From the NCBI RefSeq assembly GCF_030169785.1, contig NZ_CP125854.1, positions 372,001-436,000 of the forward strand: a stretch of 64,000 nt of DNA, written 5' to 3'. The notes under the pieces are model-generated. The model was not told the DNA's origin and did not search any database. It saw only the letters and a list, made by a program, of their open reading frames with translations. Positions 51,959 to 60,427 of the stretch are shown piece by piece. A program made the position numbers and the translations under genes. Position 1 is the first letter of the stretch, and every line of letters starts with the position of its first letter. Origin of the DNA: Bdellovibrio sp. 22V (lineage in GTDB: Bacteria > Bdellovibrionota > Bdellovibrionia > Bdellovibrionales > Bdellovibrionaceae).

Positions 51959-53208
51959 AAACTTTAAAAGGCAGTCTCTTTCTTTTCATCGCGATCTTCA
52001 CGTCATCTAGTTTTGCCAACAACTGGTATGACCGCGGCAATGCCGGCTTCGCCCTTTTCTGCGACAGCAAGGCGCCGGAGCTTCTAGATGTTCACGAAAT
52101 TTCGGCTCGTCATTTCCGTACGGCTGATTTCCCGAAAGTGCACGGCACCCTGGAAAAAGTGATCGAATTGATCTCGCGTCTTGATGAGATTGATCCCGCT
52201 CGTTCCGCCTTATACAAGGAGTGGGCTCGTGAATTCTTCTTCTCCGTTCAGTTTGCATCTTCAATGGAGTTCGCGCCGACCCCTGACTTGGGACTTGTGA
52301 AAGTTCCATTTGGTTGCTCCTTGCAACAGGTGGCTTTCCAAAGAACTCCCTCCATTTTGAACAGCGTTCGCTACATCATCAACTTGAATCACTGGACACA
52401 GCTCGATGAAAACAATCAAGCAGCGCTTGTGCTTCATGAAATCATTTATCGCGAGTTCGTAACGACGAACACGGCAGAGACCAGCTCCGAGCGTATTCGT
52501 TATTTCAACTCCATGCTGATTGCTAATGCCTTCAAGGGCATGACTCTGCCCCAGTACCTTGAGATCTTGCGCGAACTGCATTTCTCGCACTATCGTTACG
52601 CAAGCTTGGAACTTTTGATTGGATATATCGACGATCGAGGCGAATGGAATTCCACATATATGAACTTCGCTGACGACGGATCTATTGAGACAGCGACTCT
52701 GTCACGTTTGCAGAAAATTGACAGACACTATTTACAATATTCTTGTGGAGTAAAAAAAGATGGCGAGTTGGCGATCGTTAAACTTTCTCCAAATGGCTTA
52801 CTCAGATCTTTGCAAGTCGTACCGTCTTTCAACTCAAATGATGGCTGCCCCCTGCCACACGCCGAATACATTCAAGGGGATGATAGTTTTAAAATTTACG
52901 GCGACACGATGATTTTCAACGAAGAAGGTGTACCGACAGAGATTTCTTCGTCACGCAAACTCGGATATTTCGAATCCTTCTCTTACAAAGGAAACGTATT
53001 TAATTTCCGTATGTCGCAAGGACCGGCGACAAGCTATTATCGTTTTGATGATGGATTTAATTTGGTTGAGCTTGGTCTGGGCGGAGCTCCCTGCCTGAAT
53101 CCAAGAACACACCACGTAGATTTCCTGCCTGCGAATTCCTATAACGAAGCTAACGTCTATTTGAAAGCGGACGGCAGCTTTGAAACGCAGCCGCCACTCT
53201 GTTACTAA
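51955..53208 (+). CDS. Exported protein coupled to a TIGR02147 regulator
   Basis: A 417-residue exported protein (signal peptide LFLFIAIFTSSSFANN). The middle has a zinc-peptidase-like helix at 161-167, LVLHEIIYREF, of the form HE-x4-E; the second His of HExxH is absent, so catalysis is doubtful. The C-terminal half is beta-rich with repeats of FxxDG type (FADDGSIET, YRFDDGFNL). No family recognised. The coupling to the regulator, by a 4-base overlap, suggests that the regulator controls production of this protein. Confidence 0.65.
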   Translation: MKTLKGSLFLFIAIFTSSSFANNWYDRGNAGFALFCDSKAPELLDVHEISARHFRTADFPKVHGTLEKVIELISRLDEIDPARSALYKEWAREFFFSVQFASSMEFAPTPDLGLVKVPFGCSLQQVAFQRTPSILNSVRYIINLNHWTQLDENNQAALVLHEIIYREFVTTNTAETSSERIRYFNSMLIANAFKGMTLPQYLEILRELHFSHYRYASLELLIGYIDDRGEWNSTYMNFADDGSIETATLSRLQKIDRHYLQYSCGVKKDGELAIVKLSPNGLLRSLQVVPSFNSNDGCPLPHAEYIQGDDSFKIYGDTMIFNEEGVPTEISSSRKLGYFESFSYKGNVFNFRMSQGPATSYYRFDDGFNLVELGLGGAPCLNPRTHHVDFLPANSYNEANVYLKADGSFETQPPLCY

Positions 53209-53211
53209 AAC

Positions 53212-53469
53212 CTAGGCGACGACGTCAATAATGGCTCTGAAGCCGTTATTGGCGCACATGGCTCCGAGAATTTGTCTTAACGAAACAATGTTTCTGCCTC
53301 CGGAGCCAATCAATTTTCCCCGAAATGATTCTTCTTCCAATGTGATTTTATAAATGGTCGTTTTTTCGCCTTGTACGAAAGAGACGCGAACGATATCGGG
53401 ACCACCCGTCATTTCGCCGACGACAATTCTTAAAGTATTCGCGATACGAAGTCTTGGATCTTGCTCCAT
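53212..53469 (-). CDS. khpA: KH-domain RNA-binding protein (KhpA-like)
   Basis: An 85-residue single KH domain. The GxxG loop is visible in RGKLIGSGGRNIVSLRQIL, with the N-terminal helix and strand before it and a C-terminal strand RAIIDVV. Size and motif match KhpA (YlqC), a small RNA-binding protein. The N-terminal half is less typical, so the symbol is provisional. AGGGGA lies upstream of the ATG. It ends two bases from the convergent exported-protein gene. Confidence 0.72.
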   Translation of the reverse strand: MEQDPRLRIANTLRIVVGEMTGGPDIVRVSFVQGEKTTIYKITLEEESFRGKLIGSGGRNIVSLRQILGAMCANNGFRAIIDVVA

Positions 53470-53555
53470 CTTTTACATTCCCCTGTAAAAGTATGAAGCC
53501 ATCCACGAGTCCACTCGCTCAACAGAATTTATTTTATTACCGACCGCACTCGGTC

Positions 53556-54815
53556 TTAGCTAGACTTGCCACATCCCACAGGTTGGTAGTCTTTAAAACT
53601 CGCACCTAATTCCTTAGCCTCATGAGCAATGGCAAGAAGACCTAGTTTCGCCGTCCAACCGTAAACGTTTTCCTGCGGGCAGCCTGGTGTATTGATCGCT
53701 AGGTCGGAAACGCAAAGACGTTTGTAAACGGCGCCGGGACTGTTAAGACTGTCTGTAGAACTTTTTTCTGCATGCGTTCTTAAGAATCCGCCCGCCAATT
53801 CACAACCGATCATATAGATAACAGGTTCAGCGCTCGCTCCGTCCGCTTGCACGATCGAAGGAATGCCTTCTTGAATGATCACTTCTTCCACGTCGCGTCC
53901 GCCTTTGGCTGCTTTCATTTTCTTACGTGATTTATAAGACCACTCTTTAACTTCAGCTCCGGAACCGACACGAATCACCGCCAGGCCGTAAGTGCCCGCA
54001 TTGTTTTTTACGAAAACAAAAGGTTCTTGGTTGATGCCGCGTTTTTTATATTCTTCGCGAAGTCGGTTGAGCATCGCATCCACTTTTTCGGCCAGAGCAT
54101 TGCGACTGTTTTCATCACCAATATCGAAGTGCTCGAACAGTTCTGTTTCAACACGCAACAAGAAAGGATCGATTTTTGTGATCTCTGCGAACTCATTCAC
54201 AAGTTCGTTGTAGTATTTAAAGTAAGTGCTTTTCTTTCTTTGATACCAGCCAAGTTCACGCGGAGGATTCATCGGAAACTCCGTCATCGTTCCCGCCCAC
54301 TCTTCGTACGCTTCAGAGAAATCGTTGTTGCTGATAATCAGATCTGGCTTAAAAGTTTTCAGAAGCTCTCCGCTTTTAAGCGCAGAATGCACGACAACTT
54401 CATTCCCCGCGGAGCTTGTTAATTTGAGCGGCTCGGGAAGATCGCGTGGAATTGCAACACGGACAACACGATTAGAAGCTTCAATCAAACTGCGGATGGT
54501 ATGAACGTTTTCCCAATAGTACGCATTGTTCGTATGTTCTTCCGTAACAAGAAGAATGTTTTTAACGTCAGGACCATAGTGCTTAAGAATGTATTTATCC
54601 ATCAAGCCAATGGACGTCTCTTTATCTGTCGGGCAGATATTGTTGAATCCTGCCGGGAATATATTCGCATCGACGTTAGAGATCTTATAACCCGAATCAC
54701 GAATGTCATAACTGGAGTAAATAGGATACGAAAGATTTGCCGTCTTTGATGCAAACCATGCGCAAATCTCGTTCATATTGGCGAGTGTTTGTTTGTGAAG
54801 TGTCAGTTTCGCCAT
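53556..54815 (-). CDS. gshA: Glutamate-cysteine ligase, TIGR02049 (Acidithiobacillus) type
   Basis: A 419-residue enzyme that joins glutamate and cysteine, the first step of glutathione synthesis. It belongs to the non-orthologous ATP-grasp-like group of TIGR02049. Seen: YSSYDIRDSGYKISNVDANI, the motif FPAGFNNIC, RELGWYQRKKSTYFKYYNEL, FVFVKNNAGTYGLAVIRVGS (ATP-binding), and the end ELGASFKDYQPVGC. AAGGAG precedes the ATG. It is the last gene of an operon with two ArsA-like ATPases and a TPR lipoprotein. No gshB is seen in the window. Confidence 0.9.
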   Translation of the reverse strand: MAKLTLHKQTLANMNEICAWFASKTANLSYPIYSSYDIRDSGYKISNVDANIFPAGFNNICPTDKETSIGLMDKYILKHYGPDVKNILLVTEEHTNNAYYWENVHTIRSLIEASNRVVRVAIPRDLPEPLKLTSSAGNEVVVHSALKSGELLKTFKPDLIISNNDFSEAYEEWAGTMTEFPMNPPRELGWYQRKKSTYFKYYNELVNEFAEITKIDPFLLRVETELFEHFDIGDENSRNALAEKVDAMLNRLREEYKKRGINQEPFVFVKNNAGTYGLAVIRVGSGAEVKEWSYKSRKKMKAAKGGRDVEEVIIQEGIPSIVQADGASAEPVIYMIGCELAGGFLRTHAEKSSTDSLNSPGAVYKRLCVSDLAINTPGCPQENVYGWTAKLGLLAIAHEAKELGASFKDYQPVGCGKSS

Positions 54816-54833
54816 AAATTCTCCTTAAGGCTC

Positions 54834-55937
54834 TTACAAATTTGGATCTTCCGAGGGAACTATTTTCGGAGGAAGTGGAAGCGGTTTTGCCGACTCTTTA
54901 GCTCGTGGCAAACGTTTTAGACTATTGAGCTGTTGAGACTCCTCCGTCAACCCCATTGTTTCGCCTGATTGATACAAAAGCGTTTCTGTTTTCTTTTTTA
55001 CTTCGGCGAGGAAACTAAAAAATCCTTGCTCATAAGTATTCATTTTTTGTCCAAGGATCGGTTTATATAATTCCGCTTGATCCACTAACTCAACCAAAGT
55101 GGCGCCCAATTGTGACTGTTGCTCTCTTCCGGAAGCGGATTCCACTTGCGTATAAAGATCACGATAAGTTTCTTGCAGTTTCGCCAAAGCACGAGGCGAC
55201 CATACGGCATCGTTGAGTTTCAGCGCTTTGATCAAATAAATCTGAACCCAGCGTTGGCTTCGCGCGTATTCCTCAAAGTTTTCCACAGACAATTGATTCG
55301 TGGAAACACTGCCCATTTGTACGTAAGTTTTAGCCAGCCAGTCTTTTTTCAACTGAGGACCCAGCTCTTCACGCAGTCTCGCGATTCCTTTTTCCGCTTG
55401 GTTAAGATAGGCTTCGACCTCTTTTTCACGATTCTGTCTGGCATAGACGACAGCAAGACGTGCGGGAATTTCAGCCTCACGCACCTCGGGTGATAAGTGT
55501 TCGCCCAATCTTTTTGCGTCTAAGAGCGAGGCAATAGTTTTTTCGTCGTCGCCTAACGCTTCATAGGCAAAAGACATTCTGTACAAAGCTAATGCCGCGA
55601 TCGCCGGCTGATACTTAAGACTTTTAAGATAGACTTCACGGTTGAGCTCAACGGATTCTTGATATCGTCCTAAACCTTCAAGAGCTTCTGCTTCTCCCAA
55701 ACGTGCGGAATGCAAAAAGGTGCTTTGCGCATGACGGGTTTGGAAATCACGAAACAAAATGCGAGCTTCTTCGAAACGGCCTGCCGCGAGAACTTTTTCG
55801 GCATTACCGATTTCCGCTTCTTCGGACGCTCTTTGCGCCGCTTGCATTTCCGCGTCTTGCGGAGTTTCCCGGGAGATAAAATGAAAGCTTGAGCAGCCAG
55901 AAAGAAAAATCAACGAAGCCGTCACTAAGATTCTCAT
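54834..55937 (-). CDS. TPR lipoprotein
   Basis: A 367-residue predicted lipoprotein (lipobox LSGC) with helical tetratricopeptide-like repeats from residue 45 to about 250 (AEKVLAAGRFEEARILFRDF and ARLGEAEALEGLGRYQESVE). The C-terminal 100 residues are helical and polar and end in a Pro-rich tail. TPR lipoproteins scaffold envelope complexes. Its start overlaps the second ATPase by four bases, so it is co-translated with it. It lies between the ATPase pair and gshA. Confidence 0.82.
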   Translation of the reverse strand: MRILVTASLIFLSGCSSFHFISRETPQDAEMQAAQRASEEAEIGNAEKVLAAGRFEEARILFRDFQTRHAQSTFLHSARLGEAEALEGLGRYQESVELNREVYLKSLKYQPAIAALALYRMSFAYEALGDDEKTIASLLDAKRLGEHLSPEVREAEIPARLAVVYARQNREKEVEAYLNQAEKGIARLREELGPQLKKDWLAKTYVQMGSVSTNQLSVENFEEYARSQRWVQIYLIKALKLNDAVWSPRALAKLQETYRDLYTQVESASGREQQSQLGATLVELVDQAELYKPILGQKMNTYEQGFFSFLAEVKKKTETLLYQSGETMGLTEESQQLNSLKRLPRAKESAKPLPLPPKIVPSEDPNL

Positions 55938-57013
55938 GCTTTTTTCTCCCCTTCCACAATCAATGCGCCTAACTCTTCCAATCCCGACAAATCAGAGATG
56001 TCTTTTACCAAGTCAGGGATGCGAAAGACACGCGCTTCTTTGCGCATCGTTGTTTCGAATCCTTGGTAAAGGCGATCCCTCTGAGTGTAATAGGCCTTCA
56101 TCTGCGAGTACATTTTTACAAGGTCCTGGTGCGCCTTTTTAGGTTTACTCTCGGATTGGAGGTCCAGCCAATAGGGGAAAACTCGGTTCAAAACGACCGT
56201 TGTCAAGTGATAGCCCCCTTTTTTTATTTCTCGAGAGAAGAATTCGGCTTCTTTGAGTTTTGCCTGATCAAAGGAGGTCACCATGCAAAAGTGTGTCGTC
56301 GGCGCAACAAGCATGCGATGAACATCCACTGTTCTTTTAAAAAGCTGCTCTTGCCACTGCTCGATATTGAGGAAAAAGTCCGCCAATTCGTGAATAAAAT
56401 TGGAGCCCGTCAAAGTCTCAAGAATTTTTAAAACTTGGCGTGTTCCCGTCTGAATAATTTGACCGAAGAATCCAGATTTTTTCGAAGCAGGATCGCGGAA
56501 CCACTTTGCAACACCTTCGTTAAAAAGGGCCGAAAGTTTTTGTGGCGCGTGCAGGAAATCAATCGCGTGTTTTGTCGGCGGAGTATCCAAAATGATCAAA
56601 TCAAACTCTTTAGACTCATACACCGAATAAAGTTTCTCCAGGGCCGTGAACTCCTGCGAGCCGCTGAGATTCGTTGAAAGCTGTTGATAAAGTCGGTTCT
56701 TATAGATCTTTTGCGCGGCTTCACTTTTCTTCGCGGCCCGAGCGACAAAATCATCGAAAGTTTTTTTGTGATCGATGACAGAAGCGTAAAGCTCCCCTTT
56801 AAAGTCTTGTCCCGGAACTTTTGTGACATCCTTTGTTCCTTCAATCCCCAGGGTCTGCGCCAAGCGTTTGGCCGGATCAATTGTAAGAACAAGAACTTTC
56901 TTTCCCTCTTTAGCCGCAAGAACACCTAATGAAGCCGCTACTGTCGTTTTACCGACTCCACCGCTTCCGACGCAGACTAAGATTTGTGTGTTTTTAAAAA
57001 TGTTCACACTCAT
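55934..57013 (-). CDS. ArsA-family ATPase (second copy)
   Basis: A 359-residue P-loop ATPase of the ArsA/GET3 group. Seen: deviant Walker A CVGSGGVGKTTVAASLGVLA, switch I VLTIDPAKRLAQTLG, switch II LDTPPTKHAIDFLHAP, and a C-terminal helical domain. No arsenite-binding Cys triad is apparent and no arsB or arsR is nearby, so an arsenic pump role is unlikely; protein targeting or complex assembly is more plausible. It overlaps both neighbours by four bases. Confidence 0.88.
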   Translation of the reverse strand: MSVNIFKNTQILVCVGSGGVGKTTVAASLGVLAAKEGKKVLVLTIDPAKRLAQTLGIEGTKDVTKVPGQDFKGELYASVIDHKKTFDDFVARAAKKSEAAQKIYKNRLYQQLSTNLSGSQEFTALEKLYSVYESKEFDLIILDTPPTKHAIDFLHAPQKLSALFNEGVAKWFRDPASKKSGFFGQIIQTGTRQVLKILETLTGSNFIHELADFFLNIEQWQEQLFKRTVDVHRMLVAPTTHFCMVTSFDQAKLKEAEFFSREIKKGGYHLTTVVLNRVFPYWLDLQSESKPKKAHQDLVKMYSQMKAYYTQRDRLYQGFETTMRKEARVFRIPDLVKDISDLSGLEELGALIVEGEKKA

Positions 57014-57879
57014 TTAAGAGTCTCCGCAATGTGCTCAACCAAAGGCCACGGCTTCGTTTCGAAGATAAGCGGCACCGCTTGGATATGCGCCGCTTTTTCT
57101 TTAGCCACGGTCCACATATGAGTTTGGCGATCCAACTGATGCTCAAGATAATTTGCGAACTTTCCAAGATCACCCTCTTCACTTTGCGCTTCTTGCATCT
57201 CTTTTTTTGAAAGAGGCGTTTGCAGCATTTTGTTCACAAGAAGTTTTCCTTGAATGGAAAACTCCGCCTGCAAACGCGCAAGAAGTTCGGAAGCTTCTTT
57301 CACCGGAAGTTCTTCCGGCAATGTGACGATGTGATAGTGGCATAAATCGGTATTGCGAATGCACGCGTCGATACTGCGGCTTTGCTCTCCCATGGGGCCG
57401 AATTGCACGGCTTGCGCCATCCCTTTGGGGGCTTCAAGCAACGCCATAAAATGGCCGGTCGCAAAGGCATCAATCACAAGACAATCAAATGGCAACGGAG
57501 GTCCGTGTTTGCGCGGGCCACTGGTGATTTTTCCCATAATCGCCAACTCAGGAAGCGCCGGCGCCACGTTAACGAACGCCTTCATGACGGCATTTTCGAA
57601 AAAGAGTTTCGCTAGGCTTTCGACCTTGATCAGATGACGAGCATATTCCTGAAGACAGGCTTCCCCAGTCCACAGGGCGACAAAAATATTATCGCGAAGT
57701 TGGGTCGGTTGAAACCCGACGGCGGGAAGTTCAAAGAAATCCTTGAAAAAGCTTTGATCACCGAGTTCGACAAGGAGGACTTTTTTGCCTTCACGGCTCT
57801 TCTTTAAGGCCAGGGACGCGGCGATGACCGACTTTCCCACGCCTCCTTTTCCAGTCACAAAGTGAATCTCTTGCTCCAT
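57010..57879 (-). CDS. ArsA-family ATPase (first copy)
   Basis: A 289-residue P-loop ATPase paired with the next gene. Seen: Walker A FVTGKGGVGKSVIAASLALK, VLLVELGDQSFFKDF, and a switch II region in which LVIDAFATGHFMALLEAP replaces the usual DTAPTGH. The pair therefore consists of two different ArsA-type subunits and probably forms a heterodimer, as with split ArsA1/ArsA2 halves (inference). It is the first gene of the four-gene operon that ends in gshA. No strong ribosome site is seen. Confidence 0.87.
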   Translation of the reverse strand: MEQEIHFVTGKGGVGKSVIAASLALKKSREGKKVLLVELGDQSFFKDFFELPAVGFQPTQLRDNIFVALWTGEACLQEYARHLIKVESLAKLFFENAVMKAFVNVAPALPELAIMGKITSGPRKHGPPLPFDCLVIDAFATGHFMALLEAPKGMAQAVQFGPMGEQSRSIDACIRNTDLCHYHIVTLPEELPVKEASELLARLQAEFSIQGKLLVNKMLQTPLSKKEMQEAQSEEGDLGKFANYLEHQLDRQTHMWTVAKEKAAHIQAVPLIFETKPWPLVEHIAETLK

Positions 57880-58006
57880 AGGTCTTTAGAGTGTCGCTGA
57901 CCTCGGAAATATAGGCATTACGCATAGCATTAGCATTGCCTTAAAGCAGCACCTCTTCTACTATCCACAAGTTTTAACGCGTGCGCGTATCTTAGGAGAA
58001 ATAGAC

Positions 58007-59320
58007 ATGAAATCGAATGTAGAAAAAGTCTCTAATCTGTCCAGAAAACTGAATATTGAAGTTCCTGCGGCAGCTGTTCAAAGTGCTTTCCAAAAAATCT
58101 TCAACGGCATCCAAAAAGATGTAACGATCAAAGGGTTCCGTAAAGGTAAAGCTCCTTTGGCAACAATCAAAAGTCTTTACGGTGACCGCGTAAAGCAAGA
58201 CGTTGTTCAAGATCTTATTCAAAAACACTATGCTTTGGCATTGGACGAACACAAGCTTGAACCTATCAGCTATCCAGAGTTTGAATTTGCTGACCCGTCT
58301 GAAAACAAAGACTTCTCTTTCTCTGCAGCTTTTGACGTACGTCCTGAGATCGCATTGAAAAAATACGAAGGCTTGGAAGTAGAAAAAGAAAAGTTTGAAT
58401 TCGATCCAAAGAAAGTCGACCAAGTTCTTGAAAACATCAGAGCTTCTCGCGCGACTTTCGAAACTGTGACTGACGATCGCGCTGCTAAAATGGGCGACAT
58501 CGCTGTTATCGACTTCCAAGGTTTCATGGGCGGAGCGCCTCTTGAAAACGGTTCTGGCACGAATCACCACCTTGAGTTGGGCGCAAAACAATTCATCGAC
58601 GGTTTCGAAGACGGCATCGTGGGCATGAAAAAAGGCGAATCAAAGACAATCTCTTTGAAATTCCCGGATCCATACCACTCTGCAGAGCTTGCGGGTAAAC
58701 CTGTTGAGTTCAAAGTGACTTTAAACGAAATCAAATCAAAAGTTTTGCCTGAGTTGACTGAAGAGTTCTTGGCGACTTTGGGTGGACCCAAAGATCTTGA
58801 ATCTTTGAAAAAATCTATCCAAGAAGATCTTGAACAGGGCGACAAGAAACGTATCGAAGACGCTTTCAAAAACCGTCTCTTGAAAGTTCTTGTTAAAGAA
58901 AATCCAGTTGAAGTTCCTCCTTCTTTGTTGAAAGAGCAAAAAGCTTCTTTGGTTGAAGACTTCAAAAAACGCATGACTGAACAAGGTATGGGCCCAGAGG
59001 ATTTCGCTTCTTACGTTGAAAAATGGGATGGCGATTTTGAAAAGACAGCGGCTGAAATGATTCAGTCTTCTTTCTTGGTTGATGCTATCGCGAAGAAACA
59101 CGATTTGTTCTGCAAAAAAGAAGATCTAGATGCGAAGTTTGCTGAGTACGCTCAACAAACTGGTATCGAAGAACAACGTATTCGTGAGTTCTACGGCCGT
59201 CCTGAACAAGCAAGCCGTTTGACTTACATGATCACTGAAGAAAAGGTGATCGCTTTCTTGAACAAGTCTGTGAAAGTTAAAGAAGTTCCAGCTGGTTCTT
59301 TGAAAGAAGAAGGCAACTAA
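58007..59320 (+). CDS. tig: Trigger factor
   Basis: A 437-residue ribosome-bound chaperone and prolyl isomerase. Seen: N-terminal ribosome-binding domain with KGFRKGKAPLATIKSLYG, the FKBP-type domain from about residue 150 (MGDIAVIDFQGFMGGAPLEN, then FIDGFEDGIVGMKKGESKTI), and the C-terminal helical arm domain. TAGGAGA precedes the ATG. It is not adjacent to clpP-clpX as in many bacteria. A terminator follows. Confidence 0.97.
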   Translation: MKSNVEKVSNLSRKLNIEVPAAAVQSAFQKIFNGIQKDVTIKGFRKGKAPLATIKSLYGDRVKQDVVQDLIQKHYALALDEHKLEPISYPEFEFADPSENKDFSFSAAFDVRPEIALKKYEGLEVEKEKFEFDPKKVDQVLENIRASRATFETVTDDRAAKMGDIAVIDFQGFMGGAPLENGSGTNHHLELGAKQFIDGFEDGIVGMKKGESKTISLKFPDPYHSAELAGKPVEFKVTLNEIKSKVLPELTEEFLATLGGPKDLESLKKSIQEDLEQGDKKRIEDAFKNRLLKVLVKENPVEVPPSLLKEQKASLVEDFKKRMTEQGMGPEDFASYVEKWDGDFEKTAAEMIQSSFLVDAIAKKHDLFCKKEDLDAKFAEYAQQTGIEEQRIREFYGRPEQASRLTYMITEEKVIAFLNKSVKVKEVPAGSLKEEGN

Positions 59321-59341
59321 GAATTTTTTCTAAGAAATTGA

Positions 59342-59374
59342 AGCCCGTCCGGCGAAAGTCTGACGGGTTTTTTT
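59342..59374 (+). terminator. tig terminator
   Basis: CCCGTCCGGC - GAAA - GTCTGACGGG with a GNRA tetraloop, then seven T. The T-run ends exactly at the ATG of the next gene. Confidence 0.9.
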
Positions 59375-60274
59375 ATGGAATTTGGAAAGCTTGCCTCTGT
59401 CGATAGCGTAGATTGGACTTTACCGCCGGATGATCCCGCGTCAGCGGAGTATTTGCAAAAACTCTCAGGAACGGCTCTTCCATCCACGCGATATCTTCTG
59501 GGAACTCCTGCGTGGGGACACAAAGAGTGGATTGGGAAGATCTATCCCGCAAAAACAAAACCTGCAGATTTTTTATTCCACTACTCCCGCAATTACGACA
59601 CGATCGAACTCAATACCACCCACTATCGCATTCCTTCATCCGAACAAGTGAAAAAGTGGCAAGAGCAAGTCACTCCACACTTTCAATTTTGTCCGAAGGT
59701 GTTTCAAGGAATTACGCATTCCGCGCAGGGGCTTTCAGATAAAAAACTTTATCAAGAATGGTTTCAGTTTTTAGCAAATATCCGTGCGAACTTGGGACCT
59801 TGTTTTGCGCAATTTCCTCCACATTTTGATTATTCCAAAAAAGCACAGCTCTTTTATTTTCTGCAACAGTGGCCGCAAGAGTTTGAACTTGCTTTGGAGT
59901 TTCGTCATCCCTCTTGGTTTGAAGAAGGTCGCATACTTTCAGCGCTTACAAAGTATCTGCAAACACGCAACGTTGGTCTTGTAATCACAGACGTCGCTGG
60001 TCGGCGCGATGTCTTACATACTTCCATTAGCGCCCCTTTCACCATGTTGCGAATTATCGGCAATGATTTGCATGCTAGCGATTACACGCGCAGCCGTGAG
60101 TGGGCTCAACGTCTTTCGCAATGGAGTCAGCAAGGCTTGCAACGAGTTTACTATTTCGTGCACGAACCTGACGATTTGAAAAGCCCCGAAATGACCCAAG
60201 CATTGATTCAATACCTCAATGAAGAGTGTGATGCGCAACTCAATCCCCTTACCTGGTGTGCCGTTTCGGAGTAG
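59375..60274 (+). CDS. DUF72-family protein
   Basis: A 299-residue protein of the DUF72 TIM-barrel-like family (YecE-like); function not established. Seen: LLGTPAWGHKEWIGKIYPAK, HYSRNYDTIELNTTHYRIPS, QFCPKVFQGITHSAQ, GPCFAQFPPHFDY, ALEFRHPSWFEE and VYYFVHEPDD, a typical series. The start at 59375 lies directly behind the T-run of the tig terminator with no room for a ribosome site, so translation may begin further in or the transcript may start at the ATG itself. The first 40 residues are not obviously conserved. Confidence 0.85.
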   Translation: MEFGKLASVDSVDWTLPPDDPASAEYLQKLSGTALPSTRYLLGTPAWGHKEWIGKIYPAKTKPADFLFHYSRNYDTIELNTTHYRIPSSEQVKKWQEQVTPHFQFCPKVFQGITHSAQGLSDKKLYQEWFQFLANIRANLGPCFAQFPPHFDYSKKAQLFYFLQQWPQEFELALEFRHPSWFEEGRILSALTKYLQTRNVGLVITDVAGRRDVLHTSISAPFTMLRIIGNDLHASDYTRSREWAQRLSQWSQQGLQRVYYFVHEPDDLKSPEMTQALIQYLNEECDAQLNPLTWCAVSE

Positions 60275-60427
60275 AATTGGAACAAAATAAATGCTCTCTA
60301 AGTGACCGAAATAACTTGGATTGATTTTAATTTGGAGACCTAAATCCTCAACTACCCTCACGATTATTCCGAATTATTCTACGACTCGAAAATGTCGAGT
60401 TTGATTGGCACGTTGGGGGATGACAGT

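Noticed and set aside
58564-58974. Minus-strand frames opposite the trigger factor gene
   Set aside because: Serine/Phe-rich antisense artefacts of a highly biased gene.
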